Positions 1 through 5,149 of a stretch of DNA of 5,149 nt are shown piece after piece. Source of the DNA: Bacillota bacterium (GTDB lineage Bacteria > Bacillota > Clostridia > Acetivibrionales > DSM-2933); contig JAEZNF010000029.1 in assembly GCA_023441845.1 (NCBI GenBank), forward strand, positions 1 to 5,149, given 5' to 3'. Position numbers and translations under genes: made by a program. Each line of letters opens with the position of its first letter. The first letter of the stretch is position 1. The notes under the pieces were generated by a model, which saw only the letters and a program-made list of their open reading frames with translations, was not told the origin of the DNA and did not search any database.

Positions 1-279
1 TCTTTTTTCTTTTATTTATACCATCACTTTTTTCATTGTTGCAAATGTATTTTATGTCAACCATTCGATGCTATTTAACTCCTGATTATTCCAATTGTAA
101 AGTCAATTACGCCACGCTGCACTAGTACTACCTCCCGCAACCGTTGCGGTTCAAACGGTATTGACTCCGTACTGCAAGGGAATTTCACCCTTGAATTTAT
201 CAGAACAGTTCAGTCCTTATAGACTGGCTTGCTTTTTGTTCGGCTTACTAGTCCGAACTTATGCCGCAACGCGGCGAAC
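1..279 (-). ncRNA. Hairpin-rich structured RNA candidate, possibly the 5' part of a group II intron (truncated by the window edge)
   Basis: No convincing protein is encoded here. Read on the minus strand from 279, the sequence starts GTTCG and gives a run of perfect short stems: GCCGC/GCGGC (263-275), GTTCGG/CCGAAC (238-258), CAGTC/GACTG (211-226), CAAGGG/CCCTTG with loop TGAAATT (175-193), ACGG/CCGT (155-170) and CCGCAA/TTGCGG (135-149). Such packing is typical of a folded RNA. A start resembling GUGYG followed by small stems, and a GGTGAAATTCC hairpin, recall domain I of bacterial group II introns. However, GTTCG is off the consensus, no domain V or reverse transcriptase is in view, and I found no exon-binding match. 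Alternatives are a transposon end or the guide RNA of an IS200/IS605-type element. Confidence 0.35.
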
Positions 280-335
280 TGTACCTATAACCTGTAACCC
301 CCTGAGGCAAAACTGTAATTTGGGACATAATGAAA

Positions 336-356
336 GTCGGGACTGTTGATCCCGGC
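336..356. repeat. Short inverted repeat in the spacer downstream of the operon
   Basis: Bases 336-342 and 350-356 form a 7-bp stem with a 7-base loop. It is complete on the plus strand with one U-G wobble and has one mismatch on the minus strand. No T-tract follows, so it is not a clear terminator. The spacer from 280 to 402 holds nothing else that I can identify. Confidence 0.45.
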
Positions 357-402
357 AGGCTGTAAAGTTAATTTTTGTTCGCTAAACCACCGATTTTGTA
401 CC

Positions 403-449
403 GCATAAAATTAGAACCCCAAAGCCATTATTCCCATGGCTTCGGGGTT
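403..449 (-). terminator. Rho-independent terminator of the toxin/immunity operon
   Basis: Bases 415-428 and 436-449 form a 14-bp stem with a 7-base loop, starting 30 bases after the immunity stop codon. In the minus-strand transcript every position pairs, one being a G-U wobble (421/443), whereas the plus-strand transcript would have an A-C mismatch there. A T-rich tract (TCTAATTTTA) follows the stem on the minus strand. Both facts point to termination of the minus-strand operon. Confidence 0.85.
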
Positions 450-478
450 TGTTATTGCACTATTTCAACCAACTTACT

Positions 479-766
479 TTATTTAACAATCTTCTCGTTA
501 AGATATTCAATAAACCACTTAACTTTCTCAATAGGCATGTTCCTCATTCCATGTTTTCTGATAAACTCCTTAATTTCAAAATATTCCGCTTCATCGAGAG
601 ATTTTACATACTTCAACTCTTCCTGAAAACCCACTATCGTATCTTCTATTTCCGACTTGTTAAAATCCTCAATAAGGCTATCTAGTTCACTATAATAAGC
701 ACTTGGATTAAAATAACACTCCAAAAAATATTTAAACTTATTGAGCCTATCTTCATTTATCGCCAT
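479..766 (-). CDS. Probable cognate immunity protein (CdiI-like)
   Basis: A 95-residue protein starting at an ATG with a perfect AGGAGG 9 bases upstream, 13 bases after the toxin stop. It is rich in Glu and Asp (about 20 acidic against 14 basic residues), mostly helical in appearance, and lacks a signal peptide or membrane segment, so it should act in the cytoplasm. The order of features, F-L-E-C-Y-F-N near residue 14-20, an E-E-L motif after a helix, and K-W-F-I-E-Y-L near the end, resembles the CdiI family paired with RNase A-type CDI toxins (pattern: Y-F, then E-[IL], then W-L). The match is by eye and loose. Position directly after a toxin-domain gene is the strongest evidence: it should bind and block the C-terminal RNase of the producer's kin. 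It is co-transcribed with the toxin and is followed by the operon terminator. Confidence 0.8.
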   Translation of the reverse strand: MAINEDRLNKFKYFLECYFNPSAYYSELDSLIEDFNKSEIEDTIVGFQEELKYVKSLDEAEYFEIKEFIRKHGMRNMPIEKVKWFIEYLNEKIVK

Positions 767-775
767 TTGTTTATA

Positions 776-781
776 CCTCCT
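776..781 (-). promoter_or_regulatory. Ribosome-binding site of the immunity gene, overlapping the toxin stop
   Basis: A perfect AGGAGG lies 9 bases before the ATG of the immunity gene. Its first two bases are the last two of the toxin TAG stop codon (780-782). Ribosomes finishing the toxin would therefore end at the immunity start, which favours translational coupling and guaranteed immunity production. It also fixes the start of the downstream gene at 764-766. Confidence 0.85.
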
Positions 782-3700
782 AAAAAATTGGAAATGACGT
801 TAATATCTTAAAACCTAGCTCTTGAGTTGCATCTTTAACAAGTACAACTCGTGACTTTGTAAGATTACTCACAACAGTAGTTTTATCCTGTAGAACACCT
901 TTACCTATAGAGTATGCACTTTCAGCATCGAATACCTTTCTAGCTTCTGTTCCACTCTCAAGCCACTGGGCAATTTCTTTGCAGTTCGCCCTCAAATTAT
1001 GCTGAACTGCATCTATTGCTGTACTTTTATTTGTAAATGAAGTGGCTGCGTCAACTTCTTCTTGGATTGCTCTACGTATTAACTCTTCATTAGTTTGAGA
1101 TACATGTTTTTCAAGGGTATGACCGCCAGCAGATTCCATAATATCAAGAATATCATCGCCTATGGCACGAATTTTATTAATTGTCTGTGTAACAAATTCG
1201 CTGCAATTATTATGCACTAACAGGCCATTTGTGCCTACAAAATAGGTGTGGAACTCGTCTACATTGAGGTTGTATATCTTTTCCGGCTGCTGCAATGCCT
1301 CAACGGTGGTTGCTATTAGGGTTTTAAGCTCACCTTTGGAATTAAGTATCCTATCGCCGGGTTTTAGGTTCCTTGCTGCTTTCCACCATCCACTATCTGT
1401 GAAGAATAGGTGGGATGCAGTTGTTCTAATTTCCTCATTATCCAGTTTCAAATGTACAAATTCGTATGTACTCTTGATGTAAACGTGTTTGACCTGCTTA
1501 TAGTCTATTATATTATTATTTACATCCTTTGCCAATACATATTCGCCTTCTTGAATTTGGTCAATACGCTTTAGGCCGTCACGAGTCGTTATAAGAGTAT
1601 CTCCAGAAAAGCAACCGTTTTCCAAACATTGTAGAGCATTTTCCGCTTTTTCTGCGGTCATTCCATCTGCCATTAATTCTCTCTTAAGTTGCTCTCTTGA
1701 AAGTTCAAGCGTTTCGTCATTAGGTATTATAATTTTTAACTTATCTTCACCAATTCTTTCTACTGACTTAACCCTCTCAAATAAATCATCGGCTTCATCT
1801 GCATATACTAATGACCTTTTTATTAACACTTTACTCATTGCTTTTGCTTTTGTTGCAGCACTCATAGGAATATTTTTTACAATCCTAAATGTCTTTCCAT
1901 TAATTAATGGTAACAGTACACAAGCAACTGTGATTATTTGATCTCTTTTTGTTAATTTCTCCCCTGTAATTAGATCAACACCAGTAACAGCCTCCTGTGC
2001 ATCTTTATAATCGCCAATTAATGGTATAAAACTAGTGGCAATGGAACAAATATTTGCTATACTTATTGATTCCTTGGCAACTTTTATTGTATCAATACAT
2101 AAATACAAGCTTCCATCCTCAGACTCTGCTGTATATACATTATAGAATCCCAAGTATCTCGCTAATTGTACGACATCTACAATTATGTTGTTTAAAACAG
2201 TCGTATCTTCCAACCGTTTGAAATTAATGCCATATACTGTCTGCCCATATTCATCTTTTACTATATTATTAAGCGTATCGAATTCAAGCTTTCTTGTATT
2301 ACCGCACCAATCCTTAACTTCAGCAATACTTGTTGTGTCTGGATGCATTCCGGGAGACCCAGCAACTCCATCAAACGCAGCGCATGCTTCATCAATATTA
2401 ACAAATGGTTCTACAGGCCCACCTAGTTCCTTAGAAATACACATTAAAGATGTAAGTTCAATAGGTGATAGCCTTTTTTCTTCTCCATATTTATTAATAG
2501 TTCCAGGAAATACTTTTGCACCAGTGTATGTCGTTCCAAATTTATTCTTTTCTATATTATATTGCCGAATTGCTTTTTCAATATTTATTATTTTTGCATA
2601 GCATTTATTATCATTTGAAGTAAATTTCAAACCCTCAATTTCTAGCAGAACACTAGGAGAATATTTAAATTCCCTATAGTAGAGTTTATCGATCCCGTTT
2701 ACATTTTTATACTCAAAAATCCCTGTAAAACTTGGACTATAACACATAGTCAGGTATTCTCTTACACGAACTCCTTCCTTTTTTATCCATGAAAATCCAC
2801 CTCCCATGTTATCTCCCATTATATTGACCATGTTGTACTTTGTTAGTTCAGCAGCTACATTAGCCTCTATATTTTTGCACTTATTACTAGCTATTGTTGC
2901 GTCAATTCCCATGTAGCGGGTTTGAAATTGGTAAATAGCCGCAGCCATATCTTCCTCGTAATACCCTGTGACTCTCATACCTTCAAATTCCTTGCTTGAT
3001 ATCGAAAACTTTCCACCACATTGAAGGAGTTGTAATACCCTTTGAACAGGAGCTACTTTTGCACTATATGCATCTTTATTTGGATCCTTTGCATGCCAAT
3101 CTATTGGGTTAACTAATGCTCTCGACTGCCAATCTAAAACAGTTTGCTCAGAATCCGAATTGGTCATATAATATGTTAAAAATGGCCTAAAAGCGTTAAT
3201 GAACTCATCAAAATTTATAATTGCCTTTCCATTAAAAGGATCGATCCTATATTTGCTGCTGTCAAATGTAGCAGAATGCTCCTGACCATCCTGGACTATT
3301 GTAACTTTATATAAATTTGATTGTTCCAAAGTTAACACACCATGAACTTCCTGTACTATGTCTTCCAAATATACTTCACCATCAGCTAATTTGGCTTTTT
3401 GCCCATCAATAACCTTGATGGTATACTTACCCGTGCCTGCTATGCCATCAAAATGACTGACAACAAGGTGGTAAAGATTATCTTGAGTTAAGCTGATTTC
3501 GAGGTAAAAGTTCCTTCCATCATAGTCATCATTTGATGCAATCAGCTTGTATGTATTATCATATACCTCTATAACTGTATCTGTATCGCCCTCACTTAAT
3601 ATGGTGTATATTTTGCTGGCTTCCGGCGTAAAATCATAGCAATCGGTATCCCCCCCAAAATCTATAGATCCCTTAAAACATAATACCACTGTTGAATTTT

Positions 3701-5149
3701 CCGGGGCAGATGGATTTTGCGGGTCTGATGGATTTGTTTGGGTGGGTGATGTTATAAAGTTTATTGTATATGTTCTTGTACTAATATTATCTTCCGCGGT
3801 TACTGTGATTATTGCAGTTCCGGGCAATGAACTTCCTGATTTTGTTATCCTACAACTTGCACGTGAACTATATGTAAATGCATCAATTTGAGGAAAAGGT
3901 GTTCCTGCCGGGAGAGTTACAGTATACTCAGTTACATCAGGACTAAAGAATGGCATTCTTTCTCCATCAATAGTTATGCTACTTAGCCTTGTTTCAGATC
4001 TGCCCGGTATCATTATAGTAGGATTACACTTATTTCCGACAATTTCATCCCCTAACTGGCCAAGATCGTTGATTCCCCATGCCCAGATTGAGCCGTCACT
4101 TTTTAGTGCTACTGAATAGTTAGCACCCGGATCTATGTCCACAATACCTGATAATGTTTGTAATTTAACCGGAGTATTTTGTACATATTCATTATATGCA
4201 CCCAAACCCAATGATCCCATATGGTTTTTCCCCCATGACCATACGGTTCCATCACTTTTTAACGCTAGCATGTTATCTGAACCTTCAGCCAAATCAACAA
4301 TATTAGATAAATGTTCCATTTTGGTAGGCACACAGACATCTTCAGCCCCCCCTATGTCCAGCTCACCCATACTATTCTCTCCCCATGCCCATACTGTTCC
4401 GTCACTTTTAAGGGCATAGGAAGATGATTTTCCGGCAAATACTGCTTTTACCCCTTCTAATCCAGGGACTTTAACAGGAGTAGTCTTAAATGTACCAGAC
4501 CTATATTTAAAATTAAATCTGCTGCAACCTATGTTATCTTTTCTCATATAAATATCAACATTTATTTTTTTATTAGAATTATCTATTATAACAACGTCTG
4601 CTGACAAGTTTTTTTCAAATGGATTATATTCGTCTATTGAACAACCAATATTTATATTCAAATTATCTGAGTCAATCTCTCTTTTTATAGTATGAAGGTA
4701 CTCCCATTGAGGCGTTGAGGCTGTTACTTCATAGTAATTATCAAATAAAACAACCTGTACAAACTCTCTTTCCGTCACGGGGCGGATACGTATTAGATAA
4801 CCTCTTATTATTTCATTATTAGGCCCAACGACAAGATAATCATTGTCCGCACCAAATCCAAAGACCTCAAGCTCATACCCAAGCACCATTGAAATTCTAG
4901 GTCCTGCATCTACAGATTCATTATAGTCCAAGGTTGTTGGTTCAGAGTCTTTTTTAAAATCCTCCGCAATTCCAAGGGCACCATCGTAATTGTCCCCACA
5001 TGTCCAAACAGTACCATCTTCCATTAATATCAAGGAATGATTTTCCCCAGCAGCTATATCTACAATTTTCTTATCAGGTAACCCTTGTACTTTTACAGCT
5101 ACGGGCTCTTCATAATAATCTACAGGATTTCCTCCAATACCAAGTTGCC
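780..5149 (-). CDS. Polymorphic toxin: RCC1-repeat surface protein with Hint autoprotease and C-terminal RNase A-like toxin (5' end off window)
   Basis: The reading frame stays open from the TAG stop at 780-782 to the right edge, giving 1455 full codons, so the true start is outside the window. A TTG at 5031-5033 is only an internal Leu codon: the 38 codons before it encode an RCC1 repeat (QLGIGG, then VDIAAGENHS) that continues smoothly across it. Residue numbers in all entries count that Leu as 1. Domain order: RCC1 repeats (to ~344, with an insertion at ~35-180), cadherin-like sandwich (349-427), linker (428-447), PPC-like domain (449-541), peptidoglycan-binding-like segment (655-712), unrecognised region (738-985), PT-TG-like pre-toxin (990-1053), Hint (1141-1275) and RNase A-like toxin (1303-1417). 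Adhesive repeats, then pre-toxin, Hint and a small nuclease, is the classic polymorphic-toxin plan. Export is expected, but any signal peptide is off-window. An immunity gene follows at once. The toxin class is well supported; the delivery route is unknown. Confidence 0.93.
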   Translation of the reverse strand, partial: QLGIGGNPVDYYEEPVAVKVQGLPDKKIVDIAAGENHSLILMEDGTVWTCGDNYDGALGIAEDFKKDSEPTTLDYNESVDAGPRISMVLGYELEVFGFGADNDYLVVGPNNEIIRGYLIRIRPVTEREFVQVVLFDNYYEVTASTPQWEYLHTIKREIDSDNLNINIGCSIDEYNPFEKNLSADVVIIDNSNKKINVDIYMRKDNIGCSRFNFKYRSGTFKTTPVKVPGLEGVKAVFAGKSSSYALKSDGTVWAWGENSMGELDIGGAEDVCVPTKMEHLSNIVDLAEGSDNMLALKSDGTVWSWGKNHMGSLGLGAYNEYVQNTPVKLQTLSGIVDIDPGANYSVALKSDGSIWAWGINDLGQLGDEIVGNKCNPTIMIPGRSETRLSSITIDGERMPFFSPDVTEYTVTLPAGTPFPQIDAFTYSSRASCRITKSGSSLPGTAIITVTAEDNISTRTYTINFITSPTQTNPSDPQNPSAPENSTVVLCFKGSIDFGGDTDCYDFTPEASKIYTILSEGDTDTVIEVYDNTYKLIASNDDYDGRNFYLEISLTQDNLYHLVVSHFDGIAGTGKYTIKVIDGQKAKLADGEVYLEDIVQEVHGVLTLEQSNLYKVTIVQDGQEHSATFDSSKYRIDPFNGKAIINFDEFINAFRPFLTYYMTNSDSEQTVLDWQSRALVNPIDWHAKDPNKDAYSAKVAPVQRVLQLLQCGGKFSISSKEFEGMRVTGYYEEDMAAAIYQFQTRYMGIDATIASNKCKNIEANVAAELTKYNMVNIMGDNMGGGFSWIKKEGVRVREYLTMCYSPSFTGIFEYKNVNGIDKLYYREFKYSPSVLLEIEGLKFTSNDNKCYAKIINIEKAIRQYNIEKNKFGTTYTGAKVFPGTINKYGEEKRLSPIELTSLMCISKELGGPVEPFVNIDEACAAFDGVAGSPGMHPDTTSIAEVKDWCGNTRKLEFDTLNNIVKDEYGQTVYGINFKRLEDTTVLNNIIVDVVQLARYLGFYNVYTAESEDGSLYLCIDTIKVAKESISIANICSIATSFIPLIGDYKDAQEAVTGVDLITGEKLTKRDQIITVACVLLPLINGKTFRIVKNIPMSAATKAKAMSKVLIKRSLVYADEADDLFERVKSVERIGEDKLKIIIPNDETLELSREQLKRELMADGMTAEKAENALQCLENGCFSGDTLITTRDGLKRIDQIQEGEYVLAKDVNNNIIDYKQVKHVYIKSTYEFVHLKLDNEEIRTTASHLFFTDSGWWKAARNLKPGDRILNSKGELKTLIATTVEALQQPEKIYNLNVDEFHTYFVGTNGLLVHNNCSEFVTQTINKIRAIGDDILDIMESAGGHTLEKHVSQTNEELIRRAIQEEVDAATSFTNKSTAIDAVQHNLRANCKEIAQWLESGTEARKVFDAESAYSIGKGVLQDKTTVVSNLTKSRVVLVKDATQELGFKILTSFPIF
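783..1127 (-). other. C-terminal RNase A-superfamily toxin domain, CdiA-CT (Y. kristensenii) type
   Basis: Residues 1303-1417 start G-G-H-T-L-E-K-H-V, then E-E-L-I-R-R, S-F-T-N-K-S-T-A-I-D-A-V, a K-E-I-A-Q-W-L helix, a G-K-G-V strand, and the ending G-F-K-I-L-T-S-F-P. This is the pattern of the bacterial CdiA-CT RNase A family, whose characterised member is the Yersinia kristensenii CDI toxin. As I recall that work, its active-site residues are His175, Arg186, Thr276 and Tyr278. His1310, Arg1321 and Thr1412 keep nearly the same spacing (11 and 102, against 11 and 101), while Phe1414 stands at the Tyr position. Predicted role: degradation of RNA in competitor cells. Confidence 0.82.
1209..1613 (-). 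other. Hint autoprotease domain (protein domain)
   Basis: Residues 1141-1275 carry the intein/hedgehog-type self-cleavage motifs. The N-terminal block is C1141-F-S-G-D-T-L-I-T-T-R-D-G. The TxxH motif is T1205-A-S-H1208, followed by W-W-K-A-A-x-x-L-K-P-G-D-R-I. Near the end are I-Y-N-L-N-V-D-E-F-H-T-Y-F-V and the closing G-L-L-V-H1274-N1275. All expected catalytic residues are present. Position +1 after the His-Asn pair is Asn, with Cys only at +2, so self-cleavage releasing the C-terminal toxin is more likely than true protein splicing. Such domains are a standard processing device just before the toxin module. Confidence 0.9.
1875..2066 (-). other. PT-TG-like pre-toxin segment (protein domain)
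   Basis: Residues 990-1053 read as a hydrophobic stretch, F-I-P-L-I-G-D-Y-K-D-A-Q-E-A-V-T-G-V-D, followed by L-I-T-G-E-K-L and a second hydrophobic run ending in Pro-Leu-Ile. This matches the pre-toxin TG pattern (P-x-x-G-D-x-K-D-A-x-E-A-x-T-G-x-D-x-x-T-G-E-x-L), which sits just upstream of the toxin module in many Gram-positive polymorphic toxins. The TG signature occurs twice here. The exact role of the segment in such toxins is not settled; linkage to export or processing is the usual view. Confidence 0.78.
2079..2822 (-). other. Unrecognised middle region of the toxin protein
   Basis: I do not recognise a family in residues 738-985. The stretch looks folded rather than low-complexity: it has regularly spaced aromatics and hydrophobics, a cluster of small residues (M-G-G-G-F) near its start, a G-S-P-G-M-H-P-D-T loop around 892-900, and a Y-G-Q-T-V-Y-G-I-N-F segment. 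Scattered cysteines (764, 811, 865, 884, 910, 979) form no clear metal-binding spacing. Its place between the stalk and the pre-toxin segment would suit a delivery or translocation module, but that is position-based inference only. Confidence 0.6.
2898..3071 (-). other. Peptidoglycan-binding-like helical segment (protein domain, tentative)
   Basis: Residues 655-712 contain V-Q-R-V-L-Q-L-L, a spacer, then V-T-G-Y-Y-E-E-D-M-A-A-A-I-Y-Q-F-Q. This resembles the PG_binding_1 pattern: a V-x-x-L-Q-x-x-L helix, G-x-[FY]-G-x-x-T turn, then A-[AV]-x-x-F-Q. The canonical Thr before the last helix is replaced by Asp-Met, so it is a divergent match. If real, it could tether the protein to cell wall, either the producer's or the target's. 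It could also be a chance helical resemblance. Confidence 0.5.
3411..3689 (-). other. PPC-like (pre-peptidase C-terminal) beta domain (protein domain)
   Basis: Residues 449-541 begin with a G-x-I-D-F-G-G-D-T-D-C-Y-D-F strand pair. They continue with G-D-T-D-T-V-I-E-V-Y-D and the acidic loop I-A-S-N-D-D-Y-D-G, and end in G-T-G-K-Y-T-I-K-V. This is the pattern of PPC domains, small jelly-roll-like modules of secreted proteins; the two acidic loops are typical of a calcium-binding site. In this family the domain is thought to aid secretion, stability or substrate contact. Here it extends the extracellular stalk. Confidence 0.7.
3753..3989 (-). other. Cadherin-like beta-sandwich domain (protein domain)
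   Basis: Residues 349-427 follow the pattern of the bacterial cadherin-like beta-sandwich family (Pfam Cadherin_beta type): L-S-S-I-T-I-D-G at the start, F-S-P-D-V-T-E-Y-T-V-T-L-P in the middle, and I-T-V-T-A-E-D-N-x-S-T-R-T-Y-T-I-N-F at the end. This module is common in extracellular proteins of clostridia and usually serves as a spacer or adhesive unit. It sits directly after the last RCC1 blade. A low-complexity linker rich in Thr, Asn, Pro and Ser follows (428-447), as expected between surface modules. Confidence 0.8.
4002..5149 (-). other. RCC1 beta-propeller repeats with a large beta-rich insertion (protein domain)
   Basis: Four RCC1 blade units are visible. Each has the signature of a small-residue turn, then A-L-K-S-D-G-T-V-W-x-W-G-x-N, then G-x-L-G. 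The D-G-[TS]-[VI]-W cores lie at residues 6-10, 211-215, 261-265 and 313-317. The last three are 50-52 residues apart, which is normal for RCC1 blades. The first is about 205 residues before the second, leaving roughly 150 extra residues (about 35-180) that have no RCC1 pattern and alternate polar and hydrophobic residues like beta strands. A full propeller has seven blades, so about three more probably lie beyond the right edge. In bacterial surface proteins such repeats are generally taken as binding or display scaffolds; the eukaryotic GTPase-exchange role should not be assumed. Confidence 0.85.

Noticed and set aside
123..258. Inverted repeats as a CRISPR array or an attachment site
   Set aside because: The stems differ from each other in sequence and spacing, so there is no repeated unit and no spacer pattern; no integrase or direct-repeat boundary is visible.
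161..349. Plus-strand 62-codon reading frame in the left region
   Set aside because: It runs through several perfect hairpins, has no ribosome-binding site, and its translation resembles no family I know. More likely an open frame in noncoding structured sequence.
375..685. Two overlapping plus-strand reading frames across the terminator and immunity gene
   Set aside because: They are antisense to the well-supported immunity gene, cross its terminator, and give low-complexity Phe/Leu/Ser-rich translations typical of the complementary strand of helical coding sequence.
1246..1482. Plus-strand 78-codon reading frame
   Set aside because: Antisense to the Hint domain, whose catalytic motifs clearly mark the minus strand as coding.
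2185..2601. Plus-strand 138-codon reading frame
   Set aside because: Wholly antisense to the toxin gene, without a ribosome-binding site; its Ser/Phe/Ile-rich translation is what the complement of that coding sequence would give.
4135..4419. Plus-strand reading frame with an apparent repeated His-Thr-Val-Pro-Ser motif
   Set aside because: The repeat is the antisense image of the RCC1 D-G-T-V-W-x-W-G repeats in the toxin gene.
5031..5033. TTG as the start codon of the large toxin gene
   Set aside because: The frame is open upstream to the window edge, and the 38 preceding codons encode an RCC1 repeat continuous with what follows; no ribosome-binding site is evident. The gene is truncated by the window, not started here.

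Overview
The window is AT-rich and has a strong AGGAGG ribosome-binding site and a Rho-independent terminator. Its large surface protein combines RCC1-type repeats with a cadherin-like beta-sandwich. Together these suggest a low-GC Gram-positive bacterium, probably a clostridial (Bacillota) species. This is inference from composition and architecture, since no taxonomic marker gene is present.

Almost the whole window is one minus-strand polymorphic toxin/immunity operon. The toxin gene enters from the right edge (its start lies beyond base 5149) and ends at 780. Its visible 1455 codons read as a modular secreted effector. In order they hold RCC1 propeller repeats interrupted by a beta-rich insertion of about 150 residues, a cadherin-like beta-sandwich, a Pro/Asn/Ser-rich linker, a PPC-like beta domain, a segment like a peptidoglycan-binding domain, a long unrecognised middle region, a PT-TG-like pre-toxin segment, a complete Hint (intein/hedgehog-type) autoprotease, and a C-terminal RNase A-superfamily (CdiA-CT type) toxin. 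A 95-residue acidic protein follows 13 bases downstream and resembles CdiI-type immunity proteins. Its ribosome-binding site overlaps the toxin stop codon. A strong terminator about 30 bases after the immunity gene closes the operon.

Expected logic: the N-terminal modules hold or display the protein at the cell surface, the Hint domain cuts to free the C-terminal nuclease, the nuclease degrades RNA in a competitor, and the small downstream protein protects the producer and its kin.

The left 400 bases contain no convincing protein gene. Bases 1-279 carry a dense series of perfect short hairpins. Read on the minus strand this looks like the 5' part of a structured RNA, possibly domain I of a group II intron whose remainder lies off the left edge. 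This assignment is tentative. Between it and the terminator is a short spacer with one further hairpin.
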